The notes: generated by a model not told the origin, from the letters alone. A stretch of 12,874 nucleotides of DNA from Pseudobdellovibrionaceae bacterium (GCA_947374445.1 CANCBY010000052.1:1-12874), one strand, 5' to 3'; counted from the stretch's first letter, positions 4,829 through 11,948 are shown. Program-made: numbers and translations.

Positions 4829-7249
4829 ATGAGCGGAAAAATCATCAAAAGCACTGCGTTCTTAGCGCTATCGATTTTTTCAAACATAGCATTGGCACAA
4901 TACCCTTCGGAGCTAGGGACCGCATCGGATATTGCCGAGTCTTCGGCGTCAGGCTTGAGCTCAACTGCGACCGTGGCAGGATGTTCTCCCGCTTTAAAAA
5001 CCTTGGTGCATGAAGATAAAGAGGACTCGCTCGGGATTTTCAAATCGCAGTACTCGACTTGTAAGGGCTACTTGAACATAGACAAGTCTGGAGCTGCATA
5101 CCCAACGTCGCAGGGGCTTGGGGCTGCGATGAGTGGGGCGATGCCAGAGTTTTCTGGAAAACTAAAATCGTCTGCCGACAGCTGCACCGGAAAAAATTCT
5201 GATGCCATGACAGCAGAAGAGCAAAAAGAAGCTGTGTCTAAATTATTTTATTCGCAGGCCAAACTCGCCGACGGTCAGCGTGGCGCTATTGAGGGCATCG
5301 CAACAATTAATTCTGTTCTTGGCAAAGACAATTCACAAAAGCTGGGTGTGGCTTGCGAATCTGCAGTCAGCCAATCCACACGTGAGGTTTGTGCGCAGGC
5401 CAAAAGTGGTGGTGCGTGTAAAGCCACAGCAACTCTAAAAGATCTCGTTGCTCGTCAGGACAAAGTCGAAAAGCAGATTGCCGATTATGAAAAGCAGCGC
5501 AAAGACCTGTGGGTTCGTGCTTCTTCAATTCGTTCGAATGACATTCCTGAAAAAAAACAACTCGATGAAAAAATTTTGGCCTTAGATGTTTTAATCAATC
5601 GTCAAAAATCATTGATTCCGTGGACGAGTGGTGAAGTGTATCATAATACTCTGAAGTGTGTTCCTCGAGTGGGATGTTCGGGCCAAGAGGAGGCGATAAA
5701 AGCTCAACTCGAAGCTGACACAAAGGCGCTCAAGGCGAGTTACAAAAAAATGGATCAAGCCAGTGCTTGTCTTCTCGAAAATTCTTCAAGTAGTTGCAAT
5801 GTTGATGACATCAGAGAGGCGCTGGCTCTTGCGCCTGACAGTCAGTGGCGCTCGCGATCTTCGAGCGGTGGCAAAGCTGCGGCTGCGTTAAACGAGCATT
5901 ATTCTGAGCAGGAGTGCATGTTTGAAGCTAAGTCCGATCAACTGAAGGCATCCGGAGTTCTCAAGTCTGCAGGCATTGATGCGATGTTAGGTATTGGTAC
6001 TGTTTTAACTGGTGGTCTTGCTGGCCCTGCGGCGGTGGCGATTGAAGAAGGCATGATGGCAGGACGCGCGGCAAAGTTGGCAATGACTGCAGGCCGTGTG
6101 GCAAATCTTTCATTCGATGCGGCAACCGCGTCTGTAGGAATTAAAAGCGCCGTTGATAAATGCACTCAAGAAACTACGAGCAAAATTAAATCATCGGGTG
6201 CAGCTGCTGGTTCGTCGGGTGGCATGTGCAGCAAAAATCCCGTGTTTAATTTTTCTTCCTCTGATGATCCATTTGGACAATGTTTAGAAGCATCGCTTTT
6301 AGCTGTGCCCGGAGTTGGTGCCGGAGCCCTCACAGCAAGACGCCTTGCCGGTGAAGTTCGCCAGGGGAGTGGGGCGGTCACTGGATTTCAAAAATCAGTC
6401 GATGATTTTAAATCAGCAACCGGTGCAGAGGCCTCAATAGCAAAACAAGAAATGCTACAAAAGGCGTCGTCGCTCACGGAGAGTGAAAGAATTCAAGCCG
6501 CTGAATCGATCGCGGGACGAAAGCTAACAAAAGACGAGGCCGCTGCTGTTCTTAATGCCCACGAAGTGGGTGCGGCCGCAGGCCATGGCTTTGTCGGGGA
6601 TACGAGCAATTACACCGTGTCCGAGCTCCGACAAAAAGCAGACATTTTGCAAAAGGCGGGATTCAAGCAGAACGAAATAGACAGTCTTATGCGAAGTGGT
6701 GTGACTGGTAAATTGGCAACTTCGAAAGATGAGTCGTACCGCCAGTTGGCCGAGAAAACTTTAGAGGCAACAAAAAATAAGAGTGATGCAAACTCTCTCC
6801 GATTAAAGGCAGAAGCCATGGGGAGTTTAAATCAAGACCCCAAGGTTATAAAAGACACCTACAAGCAGACAGCACAAGCATACTTGAAAGAAAACAAATT
6901 AAAATTAGACGCTGAAGTTAAAATTTTAGATGTGAATAGCTCAAGTTCGAATTTTAAAAAGCAAATCAACGAATACGATCGAATGAGTCAGGTGACTAAA
7001 AGTAGTCTTGCGAATTCAATGATTAAAAGCGGTGACCCTACAATGGCTCCTCAAGCGGCGCTTATTTTAGAGTCAAAGTTTAGAGGCGAGATGATGTTCA
7101 ACGGCAAGGTGCTAAAGGAATTCGAATCTCTTTCATATCAGGATGACTACATGGTCTATCGCTGGCGCGCAGCCTTGCAAGAAATGACACCCGAGCAACG
7201 AAATCTAATGACGATGCAGTTGAAGCGTTTAAGGCCGGGGTGGCTCTAG
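4829..7249 (+). CDS. Exported protein of unknown function, 806 residues, cysteine-rich N-terminal half
   Basis: I do not recognise a family. The N-terminus is a clear Sec signal peptide: lysines at 4 and 7, a hydrophobic core to residue 20, and NIALAQ giving signal-peptidase-I cleavage after Ala23. There is no lipobox. Fourteen cysteines occur at 52, 78, 119, 176, 188, 197, 277, 283, 314, 323, 363, 445, 467 and 485, and none after that. The even number suggests disulfides in a periplasmic or extracellular protein. Residues about 203-262 and 286-310 look like coiled coil. Residues 383-435 are Ala/Gly-rich and amphipathic. The Cys-free C-terminal part is charged and helical and includes SERIQAAESIAGRKLTKDEA (552-571). 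A GAGGGG site lies 11 nt before the ATG, longer than usual. No partner gene adjoins on the same strand, so it is probably monocistronic. Function is unknown. Confidence 0.85.
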   Translation: MSGKIIKSTAFLALSIFSNIALAQYPSELGTASDIAESSASGLSSTATVAGCSPALKTLVHEDKEDSLGIFKSQYSTCKGYLNIDKSGAAYPTSQGLGAAMSGAMPEFSGKLKSSADSCTGKNSDAMTAEEQKEAVSKLFYSQAKLADGQRGAIEGIATINSVLGKDNSQKLGVACESAVSQSTREVCAQAKSGGACKATATLKDLVARQDKVEKQIADYEKQRKDLWVRASSIRSNDIPEKKQLDEKILALDVLINRQKSLIPWTSGEVYHNTLKCVPRVGCSGQEEAIKAQLEADTKALKASYKKMDQASACLLENSSSSCNVDDIREALALAPDSQWRSRSSSGGKAAAALNEHYSEQECMFEAKSDQLKASGVLKSAGIDAMLGIGTVLTGGLAGPAAVAIEEGMMAGRAAKLAMTAGRVANLSFDAATASVGIKSAVDKCTQETTSKIKSSGAAAGSSGGMCSKNPVFNFSSSDDPFGQCLEASLLAVPGVGAGALTARRLAGEVRQGSGAVTGFQKSVDDFKSATGAEASIAKQEMLQKASSLTESERIQAAESIAGRKLTKDEAAAVLNAHEVGAAAGHGFVGDTSNYTVSELRQKADILQKAGFKQNEIDSLMRSGVTGKLATSKDESYRQLAEKTLEATKNKSDANSLRLKAEAMGSLNQDPKVIKDTYKQTAQAYLKENKLKLDAEVKILDVNSSSSNFKKQINEYDRMSQVTKSSLANSMIKSGDPTMAPQAALILESKFRGEMMFNGKVLKEFESLSYQDDYMVYRWRAALQEMTPEQRNLMTMQLKRLRPGWL

Positions 7250-7347
7250 GGATTTAAGTCAAGTTTAGGCCGACTTTCTGCTTTGGGATAGAGTGATTGG
7301 TGGTTGCGGTTTGAGCTGATTATTTTCAGGTCGCACTATTGACAGAT

Positions 7348-8580
7348 TTATTTTTTGGGGAGAGTGATGCGAAACGTAGTCTGTAACATATCTGGCAAAA
7401 TTTGAATACTGCCACCATGTGCTTTTAAAATATTAGCGGAAATTGATAGGCCCAAACCAAGTCCCTCACCAGCTGATTTTGTTGAAAAAAATGGATCAAA
7501 AATATGATGACGGATTTCTTCTGAAATCACAGGTCCGGAGTTTGCAATATCTATAACAACCCATTCCTCTTGATAAGAGCCCGTGACTGAGACCTCTTTG
7601 GGGCCTGAATATGTTTTCAGTGCATCCACTGCATTGTTTATCAAGTTGACAAGGGTTTGGGTGATTTGGGTTGGATTACAAAGTGTTGAAAGGTCAGGGG
7701 GAATTTTTTTGACCAGTTCAATTTCGTGAGCTTTTAGCTTTTGTTCGCAGATGCCCAAGCCATCGAGTAAAATATCATTGAGGTTGGCGTGAATTAGTTC
7801 TAAAGACTCGCCATCGCGAGCTAATGCTCGGAGACCCCTGATAATTCGATTCATTCTGTCAACTACAGATAAGCTGCTGATTAGTTGCTTATTCATGTCT
7901 TCTTCGTTGTATTTTTTCGACTCAATCAGTGTGGCAATTCGGGTGAGTCGCGATTGGAGTATGGCCAGTGGATTATTAAGCTCGTGAGCCACGCCAGAGG
8001 CAAACTCTGCTAGAACTTTCCATTTTGAGGCTTTCGATAGATAAACGGTGAGCTCGGCATATTTTGTACGCATGATTTCTAGCTCGATATGGCGTCCAAT
8101 TTGAGCGGCGACTAGTTCGGCGATACGAGATTGTTTGGGTTTGTCGGCGTCGCCGTTTTCATCGCCTAAGAGAACTCCACCCAGGAGGTAGCCATTGATT
8201 GTTTTGAACGGGTAGAATGTAAAATTGGTACTCCGATTGTAAAGCTGTAAAAAAGAACTTTTATAGAAACTGGGCTTTCCCTTGGGTTTTAAAAACCGAT
8301 CAATTTGACCGCAGGTTTTTAGGTGTTCAACGAAGGTGTCCTCGGAGTTCAGTGGGATTTGCTGTAATGGAGCATCGCTGCTTTCGAGGCGCAAAGACAT
8401 CTCTGAAGCCTTTGCCCATACAAAACAAGAAACCGGCAGGCTTTTGTCATCTGTGAGAACAAGTGCCAAAAGCTCGTTGATAGCAAGCCTGAAGGCCGCG
8501 TGATCAGCAATTTCTATATTAGCGCTCAGCTCGTGGTCTAGATATCTAGTTTTAAGCGCTTTGTTTTTGTGGCTGATCAT
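7348..8580 (-). CDS. Cytoplasmic sensor histidine kinase
   Basis: A 410-residue kinase without membrane segments, so it should sense a cytoplasmic cue. Residues about 20-165 form an unassigned input domain, perhaps GAF-like (ending AELVAAQIGRHIE), followed by a helical linker. The HisKA box FASGVAHELNNPLA (193-206) holds the phospho-accepting His199. The catalytic domain has the N box LVNLINNAVDAL (310-321), F box FDPFFSTK (361-368) and G2 box GEGLGLGLS (371-379). In the G1 box the usual Asp-x-Gly-x-Gly reads NSGPV (347-351), an Asp-to-Asn change seen in a minority of these ATPase domains. The ATG at 8578-8580 has a poor ribosome site (AGGA about 16 nt upstream). The gene is divergent from the response regulator at 8708, its likely partner. 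Confidence 0.9.
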   Translation of the reverse strand: MISHKNKALKTRYLDHELSANIEIADHAAFRLAINELLALVLTDDKSLPVSCFVWAKASEMSLRLESSDAPLQQIPLNSEDTFVEHLKTCGQIDRFLKPKGKPSFYKSSFLQLYNRSTNFTFYPFKTINGYLLGGVLLGDENGDADKPKQSRIAELVAAQIGRHIELEIMRTKYAELTVYLSKASKWKVLAEFASGVAHELNNPLAILQSRLTRIATLIESKKYNEEDMNKQLISSLSVVDRMNRIIRGLRALARDGESLELIHANLNDILLDGLGICEQKLKAHEIELVKKIPPDLSTLCNPTQITQTLVNLINNAVDALKTYSGPKEVSVTGSYQEEWVVIDIANSGPVISEEIRHHIFDPFFSTKSAGEGLGLGLSISANILKAHGGSIQILPDMLQTTFRITLPKK

Positions 8581-8607
8581 ATTTGCACTGGGTATTCCTA
8601 ATTTAAA

Positions 8608-8635
8608 TATACCTTTTTATATATAAAAAGGTATA
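8608..8635. promoter_or_regulatory. 28-bp perfect palindrome between kinase and regulator genes, likely operator
   Basis: ATACCTTTTT (8609-8618), a centre of ATATAT, and AAAAAGGTAT (8625-8634) form a perfect palindrome, with one more pair at 8608/8635. A third copy of the half-site, AAAAAGGTAT, lies at 8654-8663, 29 bp from the second. The location between two divergent genes fits a shared operator or overlapping promoters. The neighbouring response regulator has no DNA-binding domain, so another protein should bind here. Confidence 0.6.
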
Positions 8636-8666
8636 AATAATATATATTTATATAAAAAGGTATGGA

Positions 8667-8692
8667 TAAATTAATTATTTGCAATTAATTTA
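8667..8692. repeat. Second inverted repeat upstream of the response regulator gene
   Basis: TAAATTAATT (8667-8676) and AATTAATTTA (8683-8692) form a perfect 10-bp inverted repeat with a 6-nt spacer, ending 7 nt before the GGAG ribosome site at 8700-8703. It would lie in the 5' leader or over the promoter. All pairs are A-T, so some chance similarity is possible. Confidence 0.4.
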
Positions 8693-8707
8693 GCGAATTG
8701 GAGCTGG

Positions 8708-9391
8708 ATGAACTCAAATAAACAACTTAAAGACAAAATTATATGGCTGATTGAGGATGAAATAGAGCTCGCTGAAACTTATTTGGACTTTCTAAGTCCT
8801 CATTTTGGGGTGCGGTATTTTGATTGCCCCTCAAAAGCTGAAAGTATGCTGGGCACCTCAGAAGTTCCAGATCTGATTGTCACTGATATTAAGATGCCAA
8901 AGAGATCGGGGCTTAGCTTTGTGAAAGACTGTCGAGCTCGAGGACTGCGCTGTCCATCTATTCTTATTTCGGGTTTTGCCGAAAAGGCTCATGCCCTAGA
9001 GGCTATTAATTTAGGAGTTTCGGGATTTATGGAAAAGCCATTGGATCCGAGGAGGCTGTTAAATCTGATCAAAGAAGTTATTAGAGAATCTGTTCTGCAC
9101 TGTCATAAAAGCAAGCTGATAGATTCCTTAGAGGGGCAGGTGAGATTGTTGAAAAGTTACAACGGTGTTATTTATGATAGACTTATTAGCAGTGAAAATG
9201 CGATTGAAAAGCGAGGGCTCGATATTAGTAGTTTGTATCACTCTGTCGATGAGCAAATTGGATTTTTTCACCTACAGAACGAGCTGCAAGGGGCACTAGA
9301 TCATTTTGAAAATGAGATAGGTGAATTAAAGACCAAGATCCAGAAATATGACAAAGGTACTGAAGAGTTGCATTTTGCTAATCAGTTCTGA
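8708..9391 (+). CDS. Response regulator, receiver domain plus helical C-terminus without DNA-binding domain
   Basis: A 227-residue protein. Residues 10-125 form a receiver domain: acidic pair Glu16-Asp17, phosphorylation site Asp60 in LIVTDIKMP, Ser88 in ILISGF in place of Thr/Ser, and Lys110-Pro111 in FMEKPLD. The remaining 100 residues are charged and helical, with no helix-turn-helix, GGDEF, HD-GYP or other output domain I recognise. Signals may pass by protein contact, or the C-terminal helices may be an adaptor. The partner kinase is the divergent gene at 7348-8580. GGAG (8700-8703) lies 4 nt before the ATG. A 112-nt gap follows before the acyltransferase gene on the same strand, with no clear terminator, so co-transcription is possible. 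Confidence 0.88.
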   Translation: MNSNKQLKDKIIWLIEDEIELAETYLDFLSPHFGVRYFDCPSKAESMLGTSEVPDLIVTDIKMPKRSGLSFVKDCRARGLRCPSILISGFAEKAHALEAINLGVSGFMEKPLDPRRLLNLIKEVIRESVLHCHKSKLIDSLEGQVRLLKSYNGVIYDRLISSENAIEKRGLDISSLYHSVDEQIGFFHLQNELQGALDHFENEIGELKTKIQKYDKGTEELHFANQF

Positions 9392-9426
9392 CGAGAGTGT
9401 CTTCAACCATTGGCTAGTTTTTTTGC

Positions 9427-9476
9427 TTACGTTAACAATAGACTTTCAAAACGAATAAGAAGCATTCATAACGTAA
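9427..9476. promoter_or_regulatory. Spaced inverted repeat upstream of the acyltransferase gene
   Basis: TTACGTTA (9427-9434) and TAACGTAA (9469-9476) are exact inverted copies, 42 bp from start to start, or about four helical turns. They lie in the gap between the response regulator and acyltransferase genes, the second copy ending 27 nt before the ATG. This layout fits a pair of operator half-sites around a promoter. I could not fix a convincing -35/-10 between them. Confidence 0.45.
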
Positions 9477-9503
9477 ACATCAATTCTTTACAGATAAGGT
9501 GAG

Positions 9504-10238
9504 ATGTTTGTGCATCATGCGTCGGCTATAGCAACCAAATTAAATTTAAGCTTGGTTTCATTGAGTGGAAGTAGAACAGAAGCAAGTTTGTGTGATATTT
9601 ATACGTCGGCCTATTCGCTCTGGCAGAGCCAGTGGTCATCAGTTCTAAAAGAGACTCGGGGATTAGGGCAGCTGTTTGCAGATAACTTTACTCGGCAAGA
9701 CGAAGTTATGGCATTGGTCGCGGGCAGTGAGTGCATCGCAATTTGCTGTCATCGGATCGTTGAAATGCGCAATCAGGCTCACAAAGATGATTCGTATTTT
9801 GTTGAGTGGCCTAAGCAGGTGGTAAATAAATTGGCGCAGGATTATAGCGGGCCCATGGTTATTGCTAGTCAATTGGCAATTCGTTCAGATTTCAGGCGAG
9901 CGGCTACGGGTTCGATGGTCAGTCAGGTTATGGTTTATTTAACTTTAAAAAAGATGAAGCGGCTGCCGATTTCGGGAGTTATTGTTTCTGCGCGAACATT
10001 GCGTGGAATGAGTGCGCTTTGTGAGACCTGCAATCCTTTAAAGATCGCTGAAGTCGAAATGAATAGAGAGCCTAGTGCTCTTTATGTTTATGAGCCACAC
10101 CTTATCTCATTTTCAAAACTGAATCCTGAGGTGATAGATCTCGGAGAGTTTTTACTTGAGCAAGAAAGAGTTTCTAAATTTATGAGTCCATTTTTTAAAC
10201 CCATCCGCCAGGGAGAAAATAATATCCATGCAGCTTAA
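9504..10238 (+). CDS. GNAT-fold acyltransferase, resembling autoinducer-synthase / FeeM-type N-acyltransferases
   Basis: A 244-residue soluble protein. The N-terminal part (residues 30-90), an amphipathic helix with Trp40 and Trp44 and then ALVAGSECIAICCHRIVEMR, looks like the first strands of the acyl-homoserine-lactone-synthase / PEP-CTERM-associated acyltransferase group. SGPMVIASQLAIRSDFRRAA (115-134) followed by TGSMVS gives the GNAT strand beta4 and the pantetheine-binding loop (R-x3-R-R-x3-G). RLPISGVIVSARTLRGM (153-169) is the later core strand. These are motif impressions. No substrate can be named, and the family assignment is moderate. AAGGTGAG stands directly before the ATG at 9504. 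The gene overlaps the next by 11 nt, which suggests that the two enzymes act together. Cys81-Cys82 and Cys173/Cys176 are notable but unexplained. Confidence 0.6.
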   Translation: MFVHHASAIATKLNLSLVSLSGSRTEASLCDIYTSAYSLWQSQWSSVLKETRGLGQLFADNFTRQDEVMALVAGSECIAICCHRIVEMRNQAHKDDSYFVEWPKQVVNKLAQDYSGPMVIASQLAIRSDFRRAATGSMVSQVMVYLTLKKMKRLPISGVIVSARTLRGMSALCETCNPLKIAEVEMNREPSALYVYEPHLISFSKLNPEVIDLGEFLLEQERVSKFMSPFFKPIRQGENNIHAA

Positions 10239-10914
10239 TGAACTTTTAGACTATCACAACAAAGCTATGCTCCAGACGCAGTCTCTTTTGCGCCAGTGTC
10301 CTTGGGAGAATTCTGATTTTTATGCTGATTGGTGTGCACAAGGCTACTATTTTGTATGTCATGCTACTCGTATTTTGGCGGCATCGGCGGCTAGAACTGG
10401 CATTGAGCGGGATCATTTGCATATTCGCTTTCTAGATCACTCCCAAGAAGAAAAGCATCATGAGAAGTTGTACGAGCGAGATCTTGCAGCTATGGGGCGA
10501 TCAATTTCAGAGTTTTCAGAAATGCCTGCCACTGCATTTTTATATCAATGCCAGTACTATTTGCTAGAGCACAAAGATCCAATTGCGCCTATGGGCGGGA
10601 TCTTTTATTTAGAAGGTGTTTCTGTTTTTTCTGGTGTTGAAATATATGAAAGAGTGAAAGGTCGGTTCGGAGCCGAGGCGAGTACTTTCTTGAAAGTTCA
10701 CGTTCACGATGACGAAGATCATATTAAGAAAGCCAAGCAGATTTTAGGCTCAATGAGTCCATCTGAGCTTAAAGTAACTAGTGAAAGCTACAAACTCTTT
10801 CATCATGCCTATGAGCAACAGCTATTGGGTTTGGTTGAAAGATTAAATTCAAAATCCAAAACTTACATAAAAACGACATCTTTGGGCGGCTCTTTGACTG
10901 ATTCGCCTCTTTGA
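10228..10914 (+). CDS. Haem-oxygenase-like diiron oxidase/oxygenase (iron-containing redox enzyme family)
   Basis: A 228-residue helical protein. HSQEEKHHEKLYERDLAAMG (71-90), FYLEG (126-130) and KVHVHDDEDHIKKA (156-169) give the ligand pattern of haem-oxygenase-like diiron oxidases: Glu75, His78, Asp85, Glu129, and His158-x3-Asp162-x2-His165. This superfamily includes UndA (fatty acid to alkene), SznF, BesC and CADD, which oxidise or cleave small acyl or amino-acid substrates with O2. Exact ligands here are inferred. The substrate is unknown. The ATG at 10228 lies inside the end of the acyltransferase gene, whose stop is at 10236-10238, and a GGGAG lies 12 nt before it. The product of the acyltransferase may be its substrate. 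Its last 52 nt overlap the convergent gene at 10863. Confidence 0.7.
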   Translation: MQLNELLDYHNKAMLQTQSLLRQCPWENSDFYADWCAQGYYFVCHATRILAASAARTGIERDHLHIRFLDHSQEEKHHEKLYERDLAAMGRSISEFSEMPATAFLYQCQYYLLEHKDPIAPMGGIFYLEGVSVFSGVEIYERVKGRFGAEASTFLKVHVHDDEDHIKKAKQILGSMSPSELKVTSESYKLFHHAYEQQLLGLVERLNSKSKTYIKTTSLGGSLTDSPL

Positions 10915-11591
10915 ATGACGAGCCATCCATAAATTGTTCTTGGCCATTTATAAAGAGGGTAGGCTCTTTTGAGTTCTACCAGCGAGGTAAGATTTTCCTC
11001 TGAAAACTTCTCTCGGATAAGATGTTTTGGGATGTGCTCAAGAGAAATAGGGGAAAGATTAAACCCCCTATTTAAGAGTTGGCCGGCGGCTTCGAAAATA
11101 TAGGTATTAATTTGCTGACTTCGTTCGTAGAGCTCAAATGGTTCATGTGCTAAAAGATCCATCAATGTGTAGCTACAGACATACATGAATTCTAAGTTTC
11201 TAAAGACCTGTTTGAAGTCAGCATTGTAGATTTCTATTATATCACCGTCGGTTATTTCATAATAGGCTTGGCTATCAATCATGGCTCCCAGTGAGAACAT
11301 TATCTTTTTAAGTAATTCAGGTTCGGATTTAAATAAATCTTTTTCAACAGCATGTTCCTGAAAAGGCTGAGCAAAAGCCAAGAAGTCTTCAACGATTCTA
11401 TTTTTTTGATCTACTGATTTGGCTTCAAATCTGGCGATTGAGTCAGCAGAGTGAGAGCGAATTTTTCTTTTTTGAGAGTTGACAAGATCGCAAAATTTTC
11501 TAAGTTCAAAGACGAATTTTCGTGTGAGATCTTCACTCAAGTTGAGCGCACGAGTATCAATTTTATTTGCAAGAGCATGCATATCGTTCAT
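10863..11591 (-). CDS. Orphan 242-residue protein downstream of an XRE regulator
   Basis: No family recognised. The protein is soluble, mostly helical and charged, without a signal peptide or membrane segment. Residues 10-70 look like a long amphipathic helical region (FELRKFCDLVNSQKRKIR). The C-terminal part LKRAYPLYKWPRTIYGWLVI (207-226) is aromatic-rich. The ATG at 11589-11591 has a GGAG 8 nt upstream, and this GGAG lies in the arm of a possible 10-bp hairpin. The XRE gene lies 71 bp upstream on the same strand, so the two probably form an operon and this protein may be a partner of that regulator. Its 3' end overlaps the diiron oxidase gene by 52 nt. It may be a cytoplasmic effector or adaptor, but this is a guess. 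Confidence 0.8.
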   Translation of the reverse strand: MNDMHALANKIDTRALNLSEDLTRKFVFELRKFCDLVNSQKRKIRSHSADSIARFEAKSVDQKNRIVEDFLAFAQPFQEHAVEKDLFKSEPELLKKIMFSLGAMIDSQAYYEITDGDIIEIYNADFKQVFRNLEFMYVCSYTLMDLLAHEPFELYERSQQINTYIFEAAGQLLNRGFNLSPISLEHIPKHLIREKFSEENLTSLVELKRAYPLYKWPRTIYGWLVIQRGESVKEPPKDVVFM

Positions 11592-11595
11592 GGTA

Positions 11596-11651
11596 AGGTC
11601 TCCACTTTTGAGTCTTTATTAAGTCTGAGACTATTCCATCAGTAGAGACCT
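11596..11651 (-). promoter_or_regulatory. Possible hairpin covering the ribosome site of the 242-residue protein
   Basis: On the minus-strand RNA, AGGUCUCUAC (from 11651 to 11642) can pair with GUGGAGACCU (from 11605 to 11596): ten pairs, one of them G-U. The second arm contains the GGAG ribosome site. The loop of about 36 nt holds a further AGUCU/AGACU pair. Folding would hide the ribosome site and lower translation unless something opens it. Confidence 0.4.
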
Positions 11652-11662
11652 AGCAAAATTTT

Positions 11663-11932
11663 TTAAGCGCGTTTTTTTGTGCGTCGAGATTTTTCACGCA
11701 AATGGCCCTCGAGTAGGACCTGGGTTTCATTTAGAAAAATATCCATCACAATCTCTTTATCCATTTCTAGAAGTTTGACGAGTTGTGCAAGCTTATTAAG
11801 AGGCGGCATGCATGTGCCTCTTTCCCAATTAGAAACGATTTGTTTTGATGAGTAGCCTAAAAAACGAGAAACTTCTTCCTGAGTAAGTCCACGTTCTGTC
11901 CGCATTTTTTTGAAGTATTTGTATGATTCCAA
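11663..11932 (-). CDS. Small XRE-family helix-turn-helix regulator, TTG start
   Basis: An 89-residue Cro/C1-type DNA-binding protein. Residues 6-60 form the HTH domain: RGLTQEEVSRFLGYSSKQIV (14-33) is the helix-turn-helix, followed by SNWERGTCMPPLNKLAQLVK (34-53). The tail REKSRRTKKRA (79-89) is strongly basic and may help bind DNA. The start is a TTG (11930-11932) with AGGAG 6 nt upstream; no ATG fits. A near-consensus promoter lies upstream, with two ATAAGG repeats in its spacer, which suggests autorepression. It is followed by the 242-residue protein gene. The target set is unknown, though the kinase/regulator palindrome shares a 9-mer with this promoter. Confidence 0.9.
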   Translation of the reverse strand: MESYKYFKKMRTERGLTQEEVSRFLGYSSKQIVSNWERGTCMPPLNKLAQLVKLLEMDKEIVMDIFLNETQVLLEGHLREKSRRTKKRA

Positions 11933-11938
11933 TTTTAT

Positions 11939-11943
11939 CTCCT
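11939..11943 (-). promoter_or_regulatory. Shine-Dalgarno site fixing a TTG start for the XRE gene
   Basis: AGGAG on the minus strand lies 6 nt before the TTG at 11930-11932, at ideal spacing. It decides this rare start codon. Confidence 0.8.
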
Positions 11944-11948
11944 CGTGC

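Noticed and set aside
8581..8707. AT-rich gap with palindromes as a replication origin
   Set aside because: I see no DnaA-box cluster and no replication gene; a divergent regulatory region explains it better.
9427..9476. lux-box reading of the TTACGTTA inverted repeat
   Set aside because: The arms are 34 nt apart, while lux-type boxes are about 20 bp in total, and no LuxR-type gene lies in the window.
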